DNA of 64,000 bases, from NCBI GenBank assembly GCA_002951995.1, contig CP019797.1, positions 1,286,501-1,350,500 on the forward strand, in the 5' to 3' direction. Shown piece after piece: positions 1 through 7,942 of the stretch (its first letter is position 1; each line of letters starts with the position of its first letter). Source of the stretch: Stenotrophomonas acidaminiphila (GTDB lineage: Bacteria; Pseudomonadota; Gammaproteobacteria; Xanthomonadales; Xanthomonadaceae). The position numbers and the translations under genes are program-made. The notes under the pieces were generated by a model that did no database searches, was not told where the DNA came from, and worked only from the letters and a program-made list of their open reading frames with translations.

Positions 1-1076
1 GCGGCTCGGACGTGCGCAGCAACCGCACCTGCGCGACGCCGCTGGCCGGCGAGGGCGAGTACTCGCTGGTCGGGCACAAGTGGTTCCTGTCCGCGCCCAT
101 GTCCGACGGCTGGCTGGTGCTGGCGCAGGCGCCGGGCGGATTGAGCTGCTTGCTGATGCCGCGGCGCCTGCCCGACGGTGCGCGCAACGGCTTCCGGCTG
201 ATGCGGCTGAAGGACAAGCTCGGCGACTGGGCCAACGCCTCGAGCGAGGTCGAGTTCTGCGGCGCGTGGGCAAGGCGCATCGGCGCCGAAGGGCGCGGCG
301 TGGCGACCATCATCGAGATGGTGATGCTGACGCGGCTGGACTGCATGCTCGGCGCGGCCGCGGAAATGCGCATGGCGCTGGCCCAGGCGCTGCACCATGC
401 ACGGCACCGCCGCGCCTTCGGCCGGCGCCTGGTCGAGCAGCCGCTGATGGCCAACGTGCTGGCCGACCTGGCGCTGGAATCGGAGGCCTCCACCGCACTG
501 GCGCTGCGGGTCGCGCGCGCGGTGGATGCGGCCGCGCGCGACCCCGCCGAAGCGGCGTTCGCGCGCGTCGCCACGGCCCTCGGCAAATTCTGGGTCTGCC
601 GGCGCGTGGCGGGCTTCGTCAACGAGGCGCAGGAGTGCCTGGGCGGTGCAGGCTACATCGAGGAGTCGATGCTGCCGCGGCTGTACCGGCAGGCGCCGCT
701 CAATTCGATCTGGGAAGGCAGCGGCAACGTGCAATGCCTGGACGTGCTGCGCGCGCTGTCGCGCGAGCCGCAGTCGCGGCAGGCGCTGCTGCGCGAACTG
801 GAGCAGGCGCGTGGGCGCGAGGCGGCCTACGACGCGGCGCTGGAGGCCTTGCCGCCCTTGCTGGACGGGGCAACGGTGGCCGAAGCCGCGGCACGGCACG
901 TGGCCGCTTCGCTGGCGCTGCTGCTGCAGGCGGCCACGCTGCTGCGGGGCGGCAGCCCGGTGGCGGGCCTGTTCGTGGCCGCGCGGCTGGCGGCGCCGCT
1001 GCCGCCAGCCTACGGCATGCTGGAGGCGTCGGTGGCGTTCGCGGACATCCTGGAGCGGGCCGTGCCGGCACCCTGA
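1..1076 (+). CDS. aidB: AidB-type acyl-CoA dehydrogenase, 5' end outside window
   Basis: The reading frame enters from the left edge (first whole codon at base 3) and ends in TGA at 1074-1076, leaving about 358 C-terminal residues of a protein usually near 540. The visible part begins just after the family motif GGSDVRSN and contains GHKWF, LVLAQ, GGLSCLLMPR, RLKDKLG, EVEF, LGGAGYIEES, LPRLYR and NSIWEGSGN, which together are characteristic of the AidB/isovaleryl-CoA-dehydrogenase-like branch of FAD acyl-CoA dehydrogenases. The family binds FAD; E. coli AidB is induced by alkylation and binds DNA, while other members act on branched acyl-CoAs. Which role applies here cannot be read from the sequence. 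The leucine dehydrogenase, thiolase and IcmF genes nearby make an acyl-CoA role plausible. The assignment to the family is firm; the start codon is not in the window. Confidence 0.9.
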   Translation, partial: GSDVRSNRTCATPLAGEGEYSLVGHKWFLSAPMSDGWLVLAQAPGGLSCLLMPRRLPDGARNGFRLMRLKDKLGDWANASSEVEFCGAWARRIGAEGRGVATIIEMVMLTRLDCMLGAAAEMRMALAQALHHARHRRAFGRRLVEQPLMANVLADLALESEASTALALRVARAVDAAARDPAEAAFARVATALGKFWVCRRVAGFVNEAQECLGGAGYIEESMLPRLYRQAPLNSIWEGSGNVQCLDVLRALSREPQSRQALLRELEQARGREAAYDAALEALPPLLDGATVAEAAARHVAASLALLLQAATLLRGGSPVAGLFVAARLAAPLPPAYGMLEASVAFADILERAVPAP

Positions 1077-1148
1077 GCGCGCTGGCCTCGGCAACCGGCA
1101 CCCGCGGCGCCGGACAGATCGCTGGACGGCGTCGCCGCCGTCGCAGGG

Positions 1149-1183
1149 ATCGCGCAGCCGCCCGCCGGGGACGGCTGCGCGAT
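1149..1183. terminator. GC-rich stem-loop between convergent genes
   Basis: A 12-bp perfect stem (ATCGCGCAGCCG at 1149-1160 pairing with 1172-1183) around an 11-base loop lies between the aidB-type gene and the convergent lipoprotein gene. There is no U-tract on either strand, so this is a terminator-like or mRNA-stabilising hairpin rather than a proven terminator. Confidence 0.4.
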
Positions 1184-1196
1184 GGGGTGGGGACGA

Positions 1197-1592
1197 TCAG
1201 TGCTTGGCGTCGTCCGCCTTCTGGCGCGCCTTCTCCGCCGCGTCGTGCGCTTCGTCGGCGACCTTCTGCGCGGCGTTGGCGGTGGCGGCGCTGGCATCGG
1301 CCGCGGCCTCCTTGGCGGCCGCCGACGCATCTTCGGCCGCGGCGCTGGTGGCGTTGGCCGCGCGGTCCAGCGCATGCTCCGACTTGGCGGCGGCCTCGCG
1401 GGTGGCGTCGGCGGCACGGTCGGCGGCGCTGCGGGCGGCGTCGGCCGCCGACTCACCGGCGTTGCGCGCGGCATCGGCGGCGTGGTCGGCCGCGGCTTCG
1501 GCATCGCGCTTGGCCTGTTCGGCATTGGGGTCGTTGCAGGCGGACAGGGCCAGCATCAGGCTGCCGGCCAGCAGCGGTACAAACAGCTTCAT
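1197..1592 (-). CDS. alanine-rich coiled-coil lipoprotein (LEA-like repeats)
   Basis: The 131-residue product starts MKLFVPLLAG with a type II signal peptide ending LMLALSAC, so Cys19 or thereabouts would be lipidated. The rest is almost entirely Ala, Asp, Glu, Lys and Arg in 11-residue-like repeats of the kind AADAARSAADRAAD, predicting one long amphipathic helix, similar in composition to LEA-type and Lpp-like stress lipoproteins. The start at 1592 is chosen over upstream in-frame codons because it has an AGGAG ribosome site 7-8 bases ahead and directly precedes the signal peptide. A second gene of the same type (1828-2169) lies immediately upstream on the same strand, which suggests a duplication. 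Function is not known; envelope stress protection or a spacer role in the periplasm is inference only. Confidence 0.8.
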   Translation of the reverse strand: MKLFVPLLAGSLMLALSACNDPNAEQAKRDAEAAADHAADAARNAGESAADAARSAADRAADATREAAAKSEHALDRAANATSAAAEDASAAAKEAAADASAATANAAQKVADEAHDAAEKARQKADDAKH

Positions 1593-1768
1593 CGCGTTCT
1601 CCTGGGTTTGGGGGACGACGCGCGCAGCGTAGGCGGACGCGGATTCAGATTGCGTCAACGCCGACCCGGCACCGCCGGCTGCGCCGGCCATCGGCGCCCT
1701 GGACGATCCGCGGCTGGGTGGCGCGCGCGCCTGGCCCCTGCGGCCGAGGGGGAAAGGCGGGAGAAGGC

Positions 1769-1799
1769 AAAAAAAAAAGCCGCTGGCGAACCAGCGGCT
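1769..1799 (-). terminator. Rho-independent terminator of the upstream lipoprotein gene
   Basis: Read on the minus strand, AGCCGCTGG (1799-1791) pairs perfectly with CCAGCGGCT (1786-1778) around a four-base TTCG loop and is followed by a run of ten T (A1769-A1778 on the plus strand). It lies 29 bases past the stop codon of the lipoprotein gene at 1828-2169. UUCG is an exceptionally stable tetraloop, and this is the cleanest terminator in the window. Confidence 0.93.
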
Positions 1800-1827
1800 T
1801 TTCCGACTTGCGTCGAAGCAGAAGTTA

Positions 1828-2169
1828 TTACTTCTTGGCTTCTTCGGCAGCGTCCTTGGCCTTGTCGGCCACGTCTTCAGCAGCCTTGGCGGTGTCGGCA
1901 GCGGCGCCGGCAGCGGCGTCGGTGGCGGCGCCGGCAGCGGCGGCAGCGGCGTCACCAGCGGCGTCAGCAGCGGTGGCGGCGGTGTCGGCAGCAGCCTGGG
2001 CGGCGTCGGCGGTTTCGGCGCCGGCGGCAGCAGCCTGGTCAGCGGCGGCCTGGGCGTCGGTGGCGGCTTCGTTGGCCGAAGCAGCGGCGTCCTGGGCAGC
2101 TTCCTGCTTCGAGCAGGCGGCCAGGGCCAGGCCCAGGGCCATCGCGATCAGCAGCTTGTTGATGCTCAT
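1828..2169 (-). CDS. alanine-rich lipoprotein, second copy
   Basis: The 113-residue product begins MSINKLLIAM with a lipoprotein signal ending LALAAC (Cys21), then Ser-Lys-Gln-Glu and a run of Ala/Asp/Glu/Lys repeats (AADTAATAADAAGD-like) to a basic-acidic end AEEAKK. More than half of the mature part is alanine. The start at 2169 is supported by a GAGG site about nine bases upstream and by the signal peptide. It shares design but not close sequence with the lipoprotein at 1197-1592. A perfect TTGACA -35 box lies upstream at 2244-2249 and a strong terminator downstream at 1769-1799, so it is probably a well expressed single-gene transcript. The family resembles small Ala-rich lipoproteins often seen in Xanthomonadaceae; no function can be assigned. 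Confidence 0.82.
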   Translation of the reverse strand: MSINKLLIAMALGLALAACSKQEAAQDAAASANEAATDAQAAADQAAAAGAETADAAQAAADTAATAADAAGDAAAAAAGAATDAAAGAAADTAKAAEDVADKAKDAAEEAKK

Positions 2170-2221
2170 TGTGTGAATCCTCGTCGTTAGATTAGGCAAC
2201 GCGCCATTGCGCGCCTTAAAC

Positions 2222-2249
2222 ATGATGACAAGCCCGTTTGGACTGTCAA
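2222..2249 (-). promoter_or_regulatory. sigma70-type promoter for the Ala-rich lipoprotein
   Basis: On the minus strand TTGACA (2249-2244) is followed after 16 bases by CATCAT (2227-2222), a perfect -35 with a 4/6 match to the -10. It lies 53 bases upstream of the lipoprotein start at 2169 in an AT-rich stretch that stands out from the GC-rich surroundings. Confidence 0.55.
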
Positions 2250-2291
2250 GCGAACGCGCATTCATTTTTGTAAAAAAGGCATTAAGTCTAA

Positions 2292-3467
2292 TCAAATCAA
2301 TTCGATGGCGATGGCCGTTGCTTCGCCGCCGCCGATGCAGAGGGAGGCGACGCCACGCTTGAGGCCACGGCTGCGCAAGGCGTGGACCAGCGTGACCACC
2401 AGGCGCGCGCCCGAAGCGCCGATCGGATGGCCCAGCGCGCAGGCGCCGCCGTTGACGTTGAGCTTGTCATGCGGGATCCCGAGTTCGCGGATCGGCGCCA
2501 TTGCCACCACCGCGAAGGCTTCGTTGATCTCGAACAGATCCACGTCGCCGACCTGCCAGCCGGCCTTGTCCAGCACCTGCCTGACCGCACCGATCGGCGC
2601 GGTGGTGAACCACTCCGGCTCCTGCGCGTAGGTGGCGTGGGCGACGATGCGGGCCAGCGGCTGCACCCCGCGGCGCGCGGCGTCGGCGGCGTCCATCAGC
2701 ACCACCGCGGCGGCGCCGTCGGAGATGCTGGAGGAACTGGCCGCGGTGACGCTGCCGTCCTTCTTGAAGGCCGGCTTCAGGGTTGGGATCTTGGCGATGT
2801 CGGACCTGCCCGGCTGTTCGTCCTGGTCGACCTCGACCTCGCCCTTGCGGGTAGCCACCTTCACCGCGACGATCTCGTCTTTGAACGCGCCGGTGGCCTG
2901 CGCGGCCTGCGCGCGCTTGACCGATTCGATGGCGTAGGCGTCCTGCTCCTCGCGGGTGAAGCCGAACTTGGCGACGGTGCCTTCGGCGAACACGCCCATG
3001 GCCTGGCCGTCGTAGGGGTTGGTCAGGCCGTCCCAGGCCATGTGGTCCACCGCCTGGAAGTTGCCGTAGCGGTTGCCGGTGCGCGAGTTCGGGATCATGT
3101 GCGGCGCGTTGGACATGGATTCCATGCCGCCGGCGACGACGATGCTGGCCGAGCCGGCCTTGATCAGGTCATGGCCCAGCATGATTGCTTTCATGCCCGA
3201 GCCGCACACCTTGTTGAGCGTGGTGCAGCCGGTGCTGGCCGGCAGGCCGGCGGCGAGCGATGCTTGGCGCGCCGGCGCCTGGCCGAGGTTGGCCGGCAGT
3301 ACGCAGCCCATGATCACTTCGGACACATCGGCGGCGGCAACGCCGGACTGCTCCATGGCCGCGCGGATCGCGGTGGCGCCCATGGTCGGGGTGGGGACGC
3401 CGTTGAACTGGCCGAGGAAGGAGCCGATGGCGGTGCGCTTTGCGGCGGCGATGACGATGTCGGACAT
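2292..3467 (-). CDS. atoB: acetyl-CoA C-acetyltransferase (thiolase)
   Basis: The 391-residue product has the normal length of a biosynthetic/acetoacetyl-CoA thiolase (EC 2.3.1.9), which interconverts two acetyl-CoA and acetoacetyl-CoA. The acylated cysteine is Cys88 in NKVCGSGMKA, the GHP histidine is His347 in CALGHPIGASG, and the second active-site cysteine is Cys377 in CIGGGEA. The GGMESMSN motif is also present. The start at 3467 (MSDIVIAAAKRTAIGSF) is the family start; longer in-frame extensions lack family similarity. With leucine dehydrogenase and IcmF nearby it probably serves ketone-body or branched-chain catabolism. A role in PHB synthesis cannot be excluded, but no phaB or phaC is in the window. 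The symbol is chosen for the reaction type; phaA would be equally defensible. Confidence 0.9.
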   Translation of the reverse strand: MSDIVIAAAKRTAIGSFLGQFNGVPTPTMGATAIRAAMEQSGVAAADVSEVIMGCVLPANLGQAPARQASLAAGLPASTGCTTLNKVCGSGMKAIMLGHDLIKAGSASIVVAGGMESMSNAPHMIPNSRTGNRYGNFQAVDHMAWDGLTNPYDGQAMGVFAEGTVAKFGFTREEQDAYAIESVKRAQAAQATGAFKDEIVAVKVATRKGEVEVDQDEQPGRSDIAKIPTLKPAFKKDGSVTAASSSSISDGAAAVVLMDAADAARRGVQPLARIVAHATYAQEPEWFTTAPIGAVRQVLDKAGWQVGDVDLFEINEAFAVVAMAPIRELGIPHDKLNVNGGACALGHPIGASGARLVVTLVHALRSRGLKRGVASLCIGGGEATAIAIELI

Positions 3468-3487
3468 GTGCGGTCTCGGTTGTATCC

Positions 3488-3567
3488 TGCAACGATTATC
3501 GAAAGCCGCCGGCGGGGTGCCCATTGGACCAACGGCACATCCCGGCAGACAGCGGTTTGTCGTTGCA
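3488..3567. promoter_or_regulatory. inverted repeat in the thiolase/autotransporter divergent region
   Basis: TGCAACGA at 3488-3495 is repeated in inverted orientation as TCGTTGCA at 3560-3567, flanked by partly matching TATC and GTATA. The two half-sites lie in the 183-base gap between the divergent thiolase and autotransporter genes. They could be operator half-sites for a looping regulator or a chance match; no cognate regulator gene is adjacent. Confidence 0.25.
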
Positions 3568-3650
3568 GTATAGAAGGTGAGCCACCGCATGGCCGGCCGG
3601 TGGCCCCGTCCGCAGGGATACCGGTGTCCGGCCAGTCATGGGGAGAGGGC

Positions 3651-6487
3651 ATGCGCAGCACGTTCAGGGGCCACACCGCACTGGCCGCTTCGATGGCACT
3701 GGCGCTGGCCGCCTGCGGCGGCGGCGGTGGCAGCAAATCGAGCCCGCCACCGCCGCCCAGTCCGCCGCCGACCTCGCCGCCGCCCACTTCGACCACGCCG
3801 CAGCCGGCGATGGACGCGCATCTGGCGCTGACCAACGCCCGCGCCGCGCAGGCCGCCGGCTTCACCGGTGCCGGCGTGCGCATCGGCGTGGTCGATTCGG
3901 GCGTGATGCGCAACCATCCCACGCTGGCCGGGCGGGTGGTGGCCAATTTCAGCTACGTGGATCCGCGCCGCAACAACCTGGCGGTGGACGACGTGGTCGG
4001 CCATGGCACCACGGTGGCGCAGCTGGCCGCCGGTGCGGCCACCGGGCAATGGCCCGGGGGCATCGCGCCGGGCGCGCAGATCGTCTCGGCGCGCATCATC
4101 AACGACGAGCGGCCCAAGGACGATGGCTCCGGGCAGGGCAACGAGGTCACCGGTGGCCTGGGCATGGGCGGCGTCCATGACGACCTGATCCGCGCCGGCG
4201 TGCGCATCATGAACAACTCCTGGGGCGGGCTGTACTGGACGCGGCCGACGGTGACGGCGCAGATCGCCGCCGAGTACCGCCCGTTCATCGCCGGCAACGA
4301 CGGGCTGGTGGTGTTCGCCACCGGCAACGAATCGCGCGCCAATCCCAGCGACATGGCCGCGCTGCCGAGCCAGCCGGGCGAGAATGGCTCGCGCCCGGCG
4401 GCCGACCTGGAGCGTGGCTGGCTGGCGGTGGCGGCGCTGGACACGGCCAACCCGGGGCGCCTGGCCGATTACTCCAACGCCTGCGGCGTGGCCCGCAACT
4501 ACTGCCTGGTGGCGCCGGGCACGTCCGCCTTCGTGGGGCCCAGCGCCACGGCGTCGAACCTGTCCTACTACTACGGCAGCGGCACCTCCTACGCCGCGCC
4601 GCTGGTATCGGGCGCGGCGGCGCTGGTGTGGCAGGCGTTCCCGTATTTCGACAACAACCTGGTGCGGCAGACCCTGCTGGGCACCACCACCGACCTGGGC
4701 GATCCCGGCCCGGATGCGGTGTTCGGCTATGGCCTGCTCAACGTCGGCAAGGCGGTGAAGGGCCCGGCCCGGTTCGACTGGGGCGACGTGACGGTGGACG
4801 TCAACCAGTTGGGGCTGGGATCGGTCTGGAGCAATGACATCAGCGGCGCCGGCGGGCTGGTCAAGCGCGGCGCAGGGGCGCTGACCCTGGCTGGTGCCAA
4901 TACCTACGGCGGCGCCACCCGCATCGAACAGGGCACGCTGGCCCTGCGCGATGGCGCCTCGATACGCTCCAGCGTCACCCTCGTGCCGCGGTCCGATCCG
5001 ACGCAGGCAGCCCTGCAGTTCATGGGCGGTGCCACCCGGGTGACCGGCAATGTCGACAACGGTGCCAGCATCGTGATGCTTGGCGGTGGCAACAGCAGCA
5101 TCATCGACGGCGATTACCTGCAGCGCAGCGGTTCCCGCCTGCTGATCGCGCTGGGCGTCAATGCGCTGCAGGTCACCGGCAGCGCAACCCTGCAGGGCGG
5201 CGGGGTGCTGATCAACGGGGTGGTGCCTGGTTACGTGCCACAGGACGGCACGCGGCAGGGCCTGATCCGCGCCGATGGCGGTGTCAGCGGCCAGTTCGAC
5301 GCGGCCCCTGCCGCCACCCAGAATGCCGGCGTTGCACTGCTGCAGGCCGGCTACGGTTATGACAGCCACAATGCCTGGCTGGACCTGCAGCGGGTCAACG
5401 TGACCGCGGCCGCGCGGGTGGCGGGCGCGGATGCCGCGGCAATGGCCGCGGCGCAGCGGGTGGAGCAGGCCTTCGAACTGCTCGATGGCGATGTGACCCT
5501 GCAGTCAGGTGCGTTTGCGGCCGGTGCCAGCGCCCTGCAGCGTGGCGGTGGCGGCTTCGACGGGCTGGGCGCGAGCCTGCGCAGCCTCACCGGCCAGGCG
5601 CATGCGCTGGCGCTGGCGATGACCTTCGACAGTATCGACATGAACCGGCGGGCCTTGTCCACCCAGTTCGGCGAGGGCGGCAGCCGCGCCGACGGGGCCT
5701 GGTCGCGTTCGCTGGGGAGGGCGGCCAGGGCGGCCTTGCCGGTGGCGACTACCGCCTGGGCGGCTGGATGCTGGGCCGCGAGACCGGCATGGGCGATGCC
5801 CGGGTGGGCTTCGCGTTCGGGCAGGTGCAGGCGCAGCTGGCCGGCGGCGAGACCGGCGACCGCGGCCGCGACCGCCAGACCCAGGCCCGGTTCTATGCCG
5901 GGCGCCAGTGGGGCCAGGCGTACGCGCTCGGGCAGCTCGGTGTGGGTGGCTACCAGCGCGAGCTGGATCGCGGCCTGCTGCTGGGCGGCGAACGTGCCGG
6001 GGTGATGGCGCGTTACGCCGGCCGCTTCCTGTCCGGCAGCGCCGAGGCCGGTTACCGCTTCGAGCTGGGACGGGGCGCGTTCACCCCGTACCTGGGCGCC
6101 GACTACGCCCGCATCGACAGCGACGCGTTCCAGGAACAGGGCGGCTACGGGTTCGGCCTGAGCGCCGGCGGCTGGCAGGCCAGCCAGGTGCGCGGCCTGG
6201 CCGGCCTGCGCGCCGACTACCGCTGGCGCGGGCTGCAGCTGGGCGGCTACGCCGAGTGGCAGCAGGCGCTGTCCGCCGGCGCCGGGCCGCTGCAGGCACG
6301 CTTCACCGGTATCGATGCCTGGGCGCCGCTGTATGGCCTGCAGCCCGCGCGCGCCGCCGGATTGTTCGGCGTGTCGCTCGATGCCTGGGTCGCGCGCGAT
6401 GCGCAGCTGTCGCTGGGCTACGACCAGCGCCTGGGCGGACGCGGCGACAACCGGCAGGTGTCGCTGCGGTTCATGCGCGGGTTCTGA
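3651..6487 (+). CDS. lipidated subtilisin-like serine protease autotransporter (frameshifted)
   Basis: With one base restored at 5714-5717 the gene encodes about 945 residues. A signal peptide ends LALAAC (Cys22, a lipobox) followed by GGGGG and a proline-rich linker. A peptidase S8 domain follows with Asp82 (VVDSG), His118 (VGHGTT), oxyanion Asn226 (ATGNES) and Ser313 (GTSYAAPLVSG). Then come a beta-helical passenger with the autotransporter-associated repeat (GAGALTLAGANTYGGAT) and a beta-barrel ending LRFMRGF, terminal Phe. The layout matches the surface-lipidated proteases NalP (Neisseria) and SphB1 (Bordetella), which process other surface proteins. The start ATG at 3651 has a GGGGAGAGGG site just upstream. 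In the given sequence the frame breaks at residue 689 or so and the barrel continues in the -1 frame to 6487. This is more likely a base missing from a G run than a dead gene. Confidence 0.87.
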
Positions 6488-6510
6488 GCCAGCGGCGGCG
6501 GACATGCAAA

Positions 6511-6540
6511 AGGCGGGCGACCGGGTCGCCCGCCTTTTTT
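6511..6540. terminator. bidirectional Rho-independent terminator
   Basis: An 11-bp perfect stem (AGGCGGGCGAC at 6511-6521 with 6525-6535) and a 3-base loop is followed by five T on the plus strand and preceded by AAA on the left, so it also has a short T-run on the minus strand. It sits between the convergent autotransporter and leucine dehydrogenase genes and can serve both. Confidence 0.88.
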
Positions 6541-6560
6541 GTGCCGGCCGGGTGCGCTGG

Positions 6561-7658
6561 CTACTCGCCGCGCAGGCGGCTCATGCGCGGGGTGGCGCGG
6601 CCCAGCGGCATCTTCAGCTTGCCGATGGCTTCGATGCGGGCCTCGGCGATGCGGTCGGCCGCACGCTGCGGCGAGATCCCGTCGCGCTCGGACGCGTCGA
6701 AGATGCGGCCGAGGTTGTGGTAGATGCTGCGGATCAGGCGCATGGCGCGCTCGCGGTTGTAGCCGTCGATCTCCAGCGACACGTTCATCACGCCGCCGGC
6801 GTTGACCGCGTAATCCGGTGCCCACAGCACCCCGCGCCGATGCAGTTCGTCGCCCACCGCATGGCTGGCCAGCTGGTTGTTGGCGGTGCCGCAGATGACC
6901 TTGGCCTTGAGCCGGTCAAGCTCCTCCATGCCGATGGCGCCTTCCATCGCGCAGGGCGCGAACACGTCGGCGGCGACGTCGTAGATGGCATCGGGCTTGA
7001 TCGCCTCGCAGCCGTACTCGGTGACCGCGCGCTGCACCAGCACCGGGTCCAGGTCGGTCACGTAGAGCTTGGCGCCGCGCTCGCGCAGCAGCTTCACCAG
7101 TTCCATGCCGATGTGGCCCAGGCCCTGCACGGCGATGCTGACCTTGCCCACTTCCTCGTGGCCGAACTTGCGGTTGATCGAGGCCATCAGCGCCTGCAGC
7201 GCACCGTAGGCGGTGAACGGGGCCGGGTCGCCGGAGCCGCCATGGACCTGGTGCACGCCGGTGACATAGCCGGTCTCCAGGTAGATCTGCTCCATGTCGT
7301 TGACGTCGCTGCCGACGTCCTCGGCGGTGATGTAGCGCCCGCCCAGCGCTTCGACCTGGCGGCCGAAGGCGCGGAACAGCACCTCGCTCTTGTCGGTGCG
7401 CGGGTCGCCGATGATCACCGCCTTGCCGCCGCCCACGTTGAGCCCGGCCAGCGCGTTCTTGTAGGTCATGGTGCGGCTCAGCCGCAGCACGTCGCGCAGG
7501 GCGTCGTCGCTGTTGGCGTAGGGACGCATGCGCACGCCGCCCAGGGCAGGGCCCAGGGTGGTGTTGTGGATGGCGATGATCGCTTTCAGGCCGGCATCGC
7601 GGTTGTGGCAGAACACGACCTGTTCGTGCCCGGAAGTGGCGAGGGTTTCGAAAAGCAT
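6561..7658 (-). CDS. ldh: leucine dehydrogenase (Glu/Leu/Phe/Val dehydrogenase family)
   Basis: The 365-residue product has the length of hexa/octameric leucine dehydrogenases, which oxidatively deaminate leucine, valine and isoleucine with NAD+. The GGGKAVI motif carries catalytic Lys79, TAEDVGSD carries the conserved aspartates (Asp114, Asp118), and the Rossmann fingerprint GLGHIG is at 179-184; APDYAVNAGGV is typical of the family. The start at 7658 is preceded by a GGAGC site five bases away. The gene is divergent from icmF, which acts further along branched-chain acyl-CoA breakdown. Valine or phenylalanine preference cannot be excluded from sequence alone. Confidence 0.88.
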   Translation of the reverse strand: MLFETLATSGHEQVVFCHNRDAGLKAIIAIHNTTLGPALGGVRMRPYANSDDALRDVLRLSRTMTYKNALAGLNVGGGKAVIIGDPRTDKSEVLFRAFGRQVEALGGRYITAEDVGSDVNDMEQIYLETGYVTGVHQVHGGSGDPAPFTAYGALQALMASINRKFGHEEVGKVSIAVQGLGHIGMELVKLLRERGAKLYVTDLDPVLVQRAVTEYGCEAIKPDAIYDVAADVFAPCAMEGAIGMEELDRLKAKVICGTANNQLASHAVGDELHRRGVLWAPDYAVNAGGVMNVSLEIDGYNRERAMRLIRSIYHNLGRIFDASERDGISPQRAADRIAEARIEAIGKLKMPLGRATPRMSRLRGE

Positions 7659-7942
7659 GGAAGCTCCGATGGGCGTTACTGCGACAACGTCCGTGATCCT
7701 GCAGACAACTGGTGGGCCAGAAAACAAAAATGCGACTTCGTCGTGGCGGTGACGGGTCGCGGGCGGCCATTCTAAAGCATTCGGCGGCCAGCGCATGTTT
7801 AGGCTGCCGCCGGCCGCGAAGGGGGCGCCGCCGCCGGGGGGCCGGGCGGTACGGCGGTCGGGTCACGCTGCGCTGCAACCTGACCTGCGCGGCGCGCGGC
7901 TCTATCATCGGTTTCAACAGAAACCGAGATGTCGCACGGCCC

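Noticed and set aside
80..2176. Long plus-strand frame of 698 codons across aidB and the lipoproteins
   Set aside because: It is a GC-rich shadow frame of low-complexity Arg/Ala/Gly; the true genes are in other frames with family motifs.
2382..3650. Plus-strand extension of the autotransporter frame by more than 400 codons upstream
   Set aside because: It is antisense to the thiolase, has no signal peptide and ends in the true start at 3651, which has its own ribosome site and lipobox.
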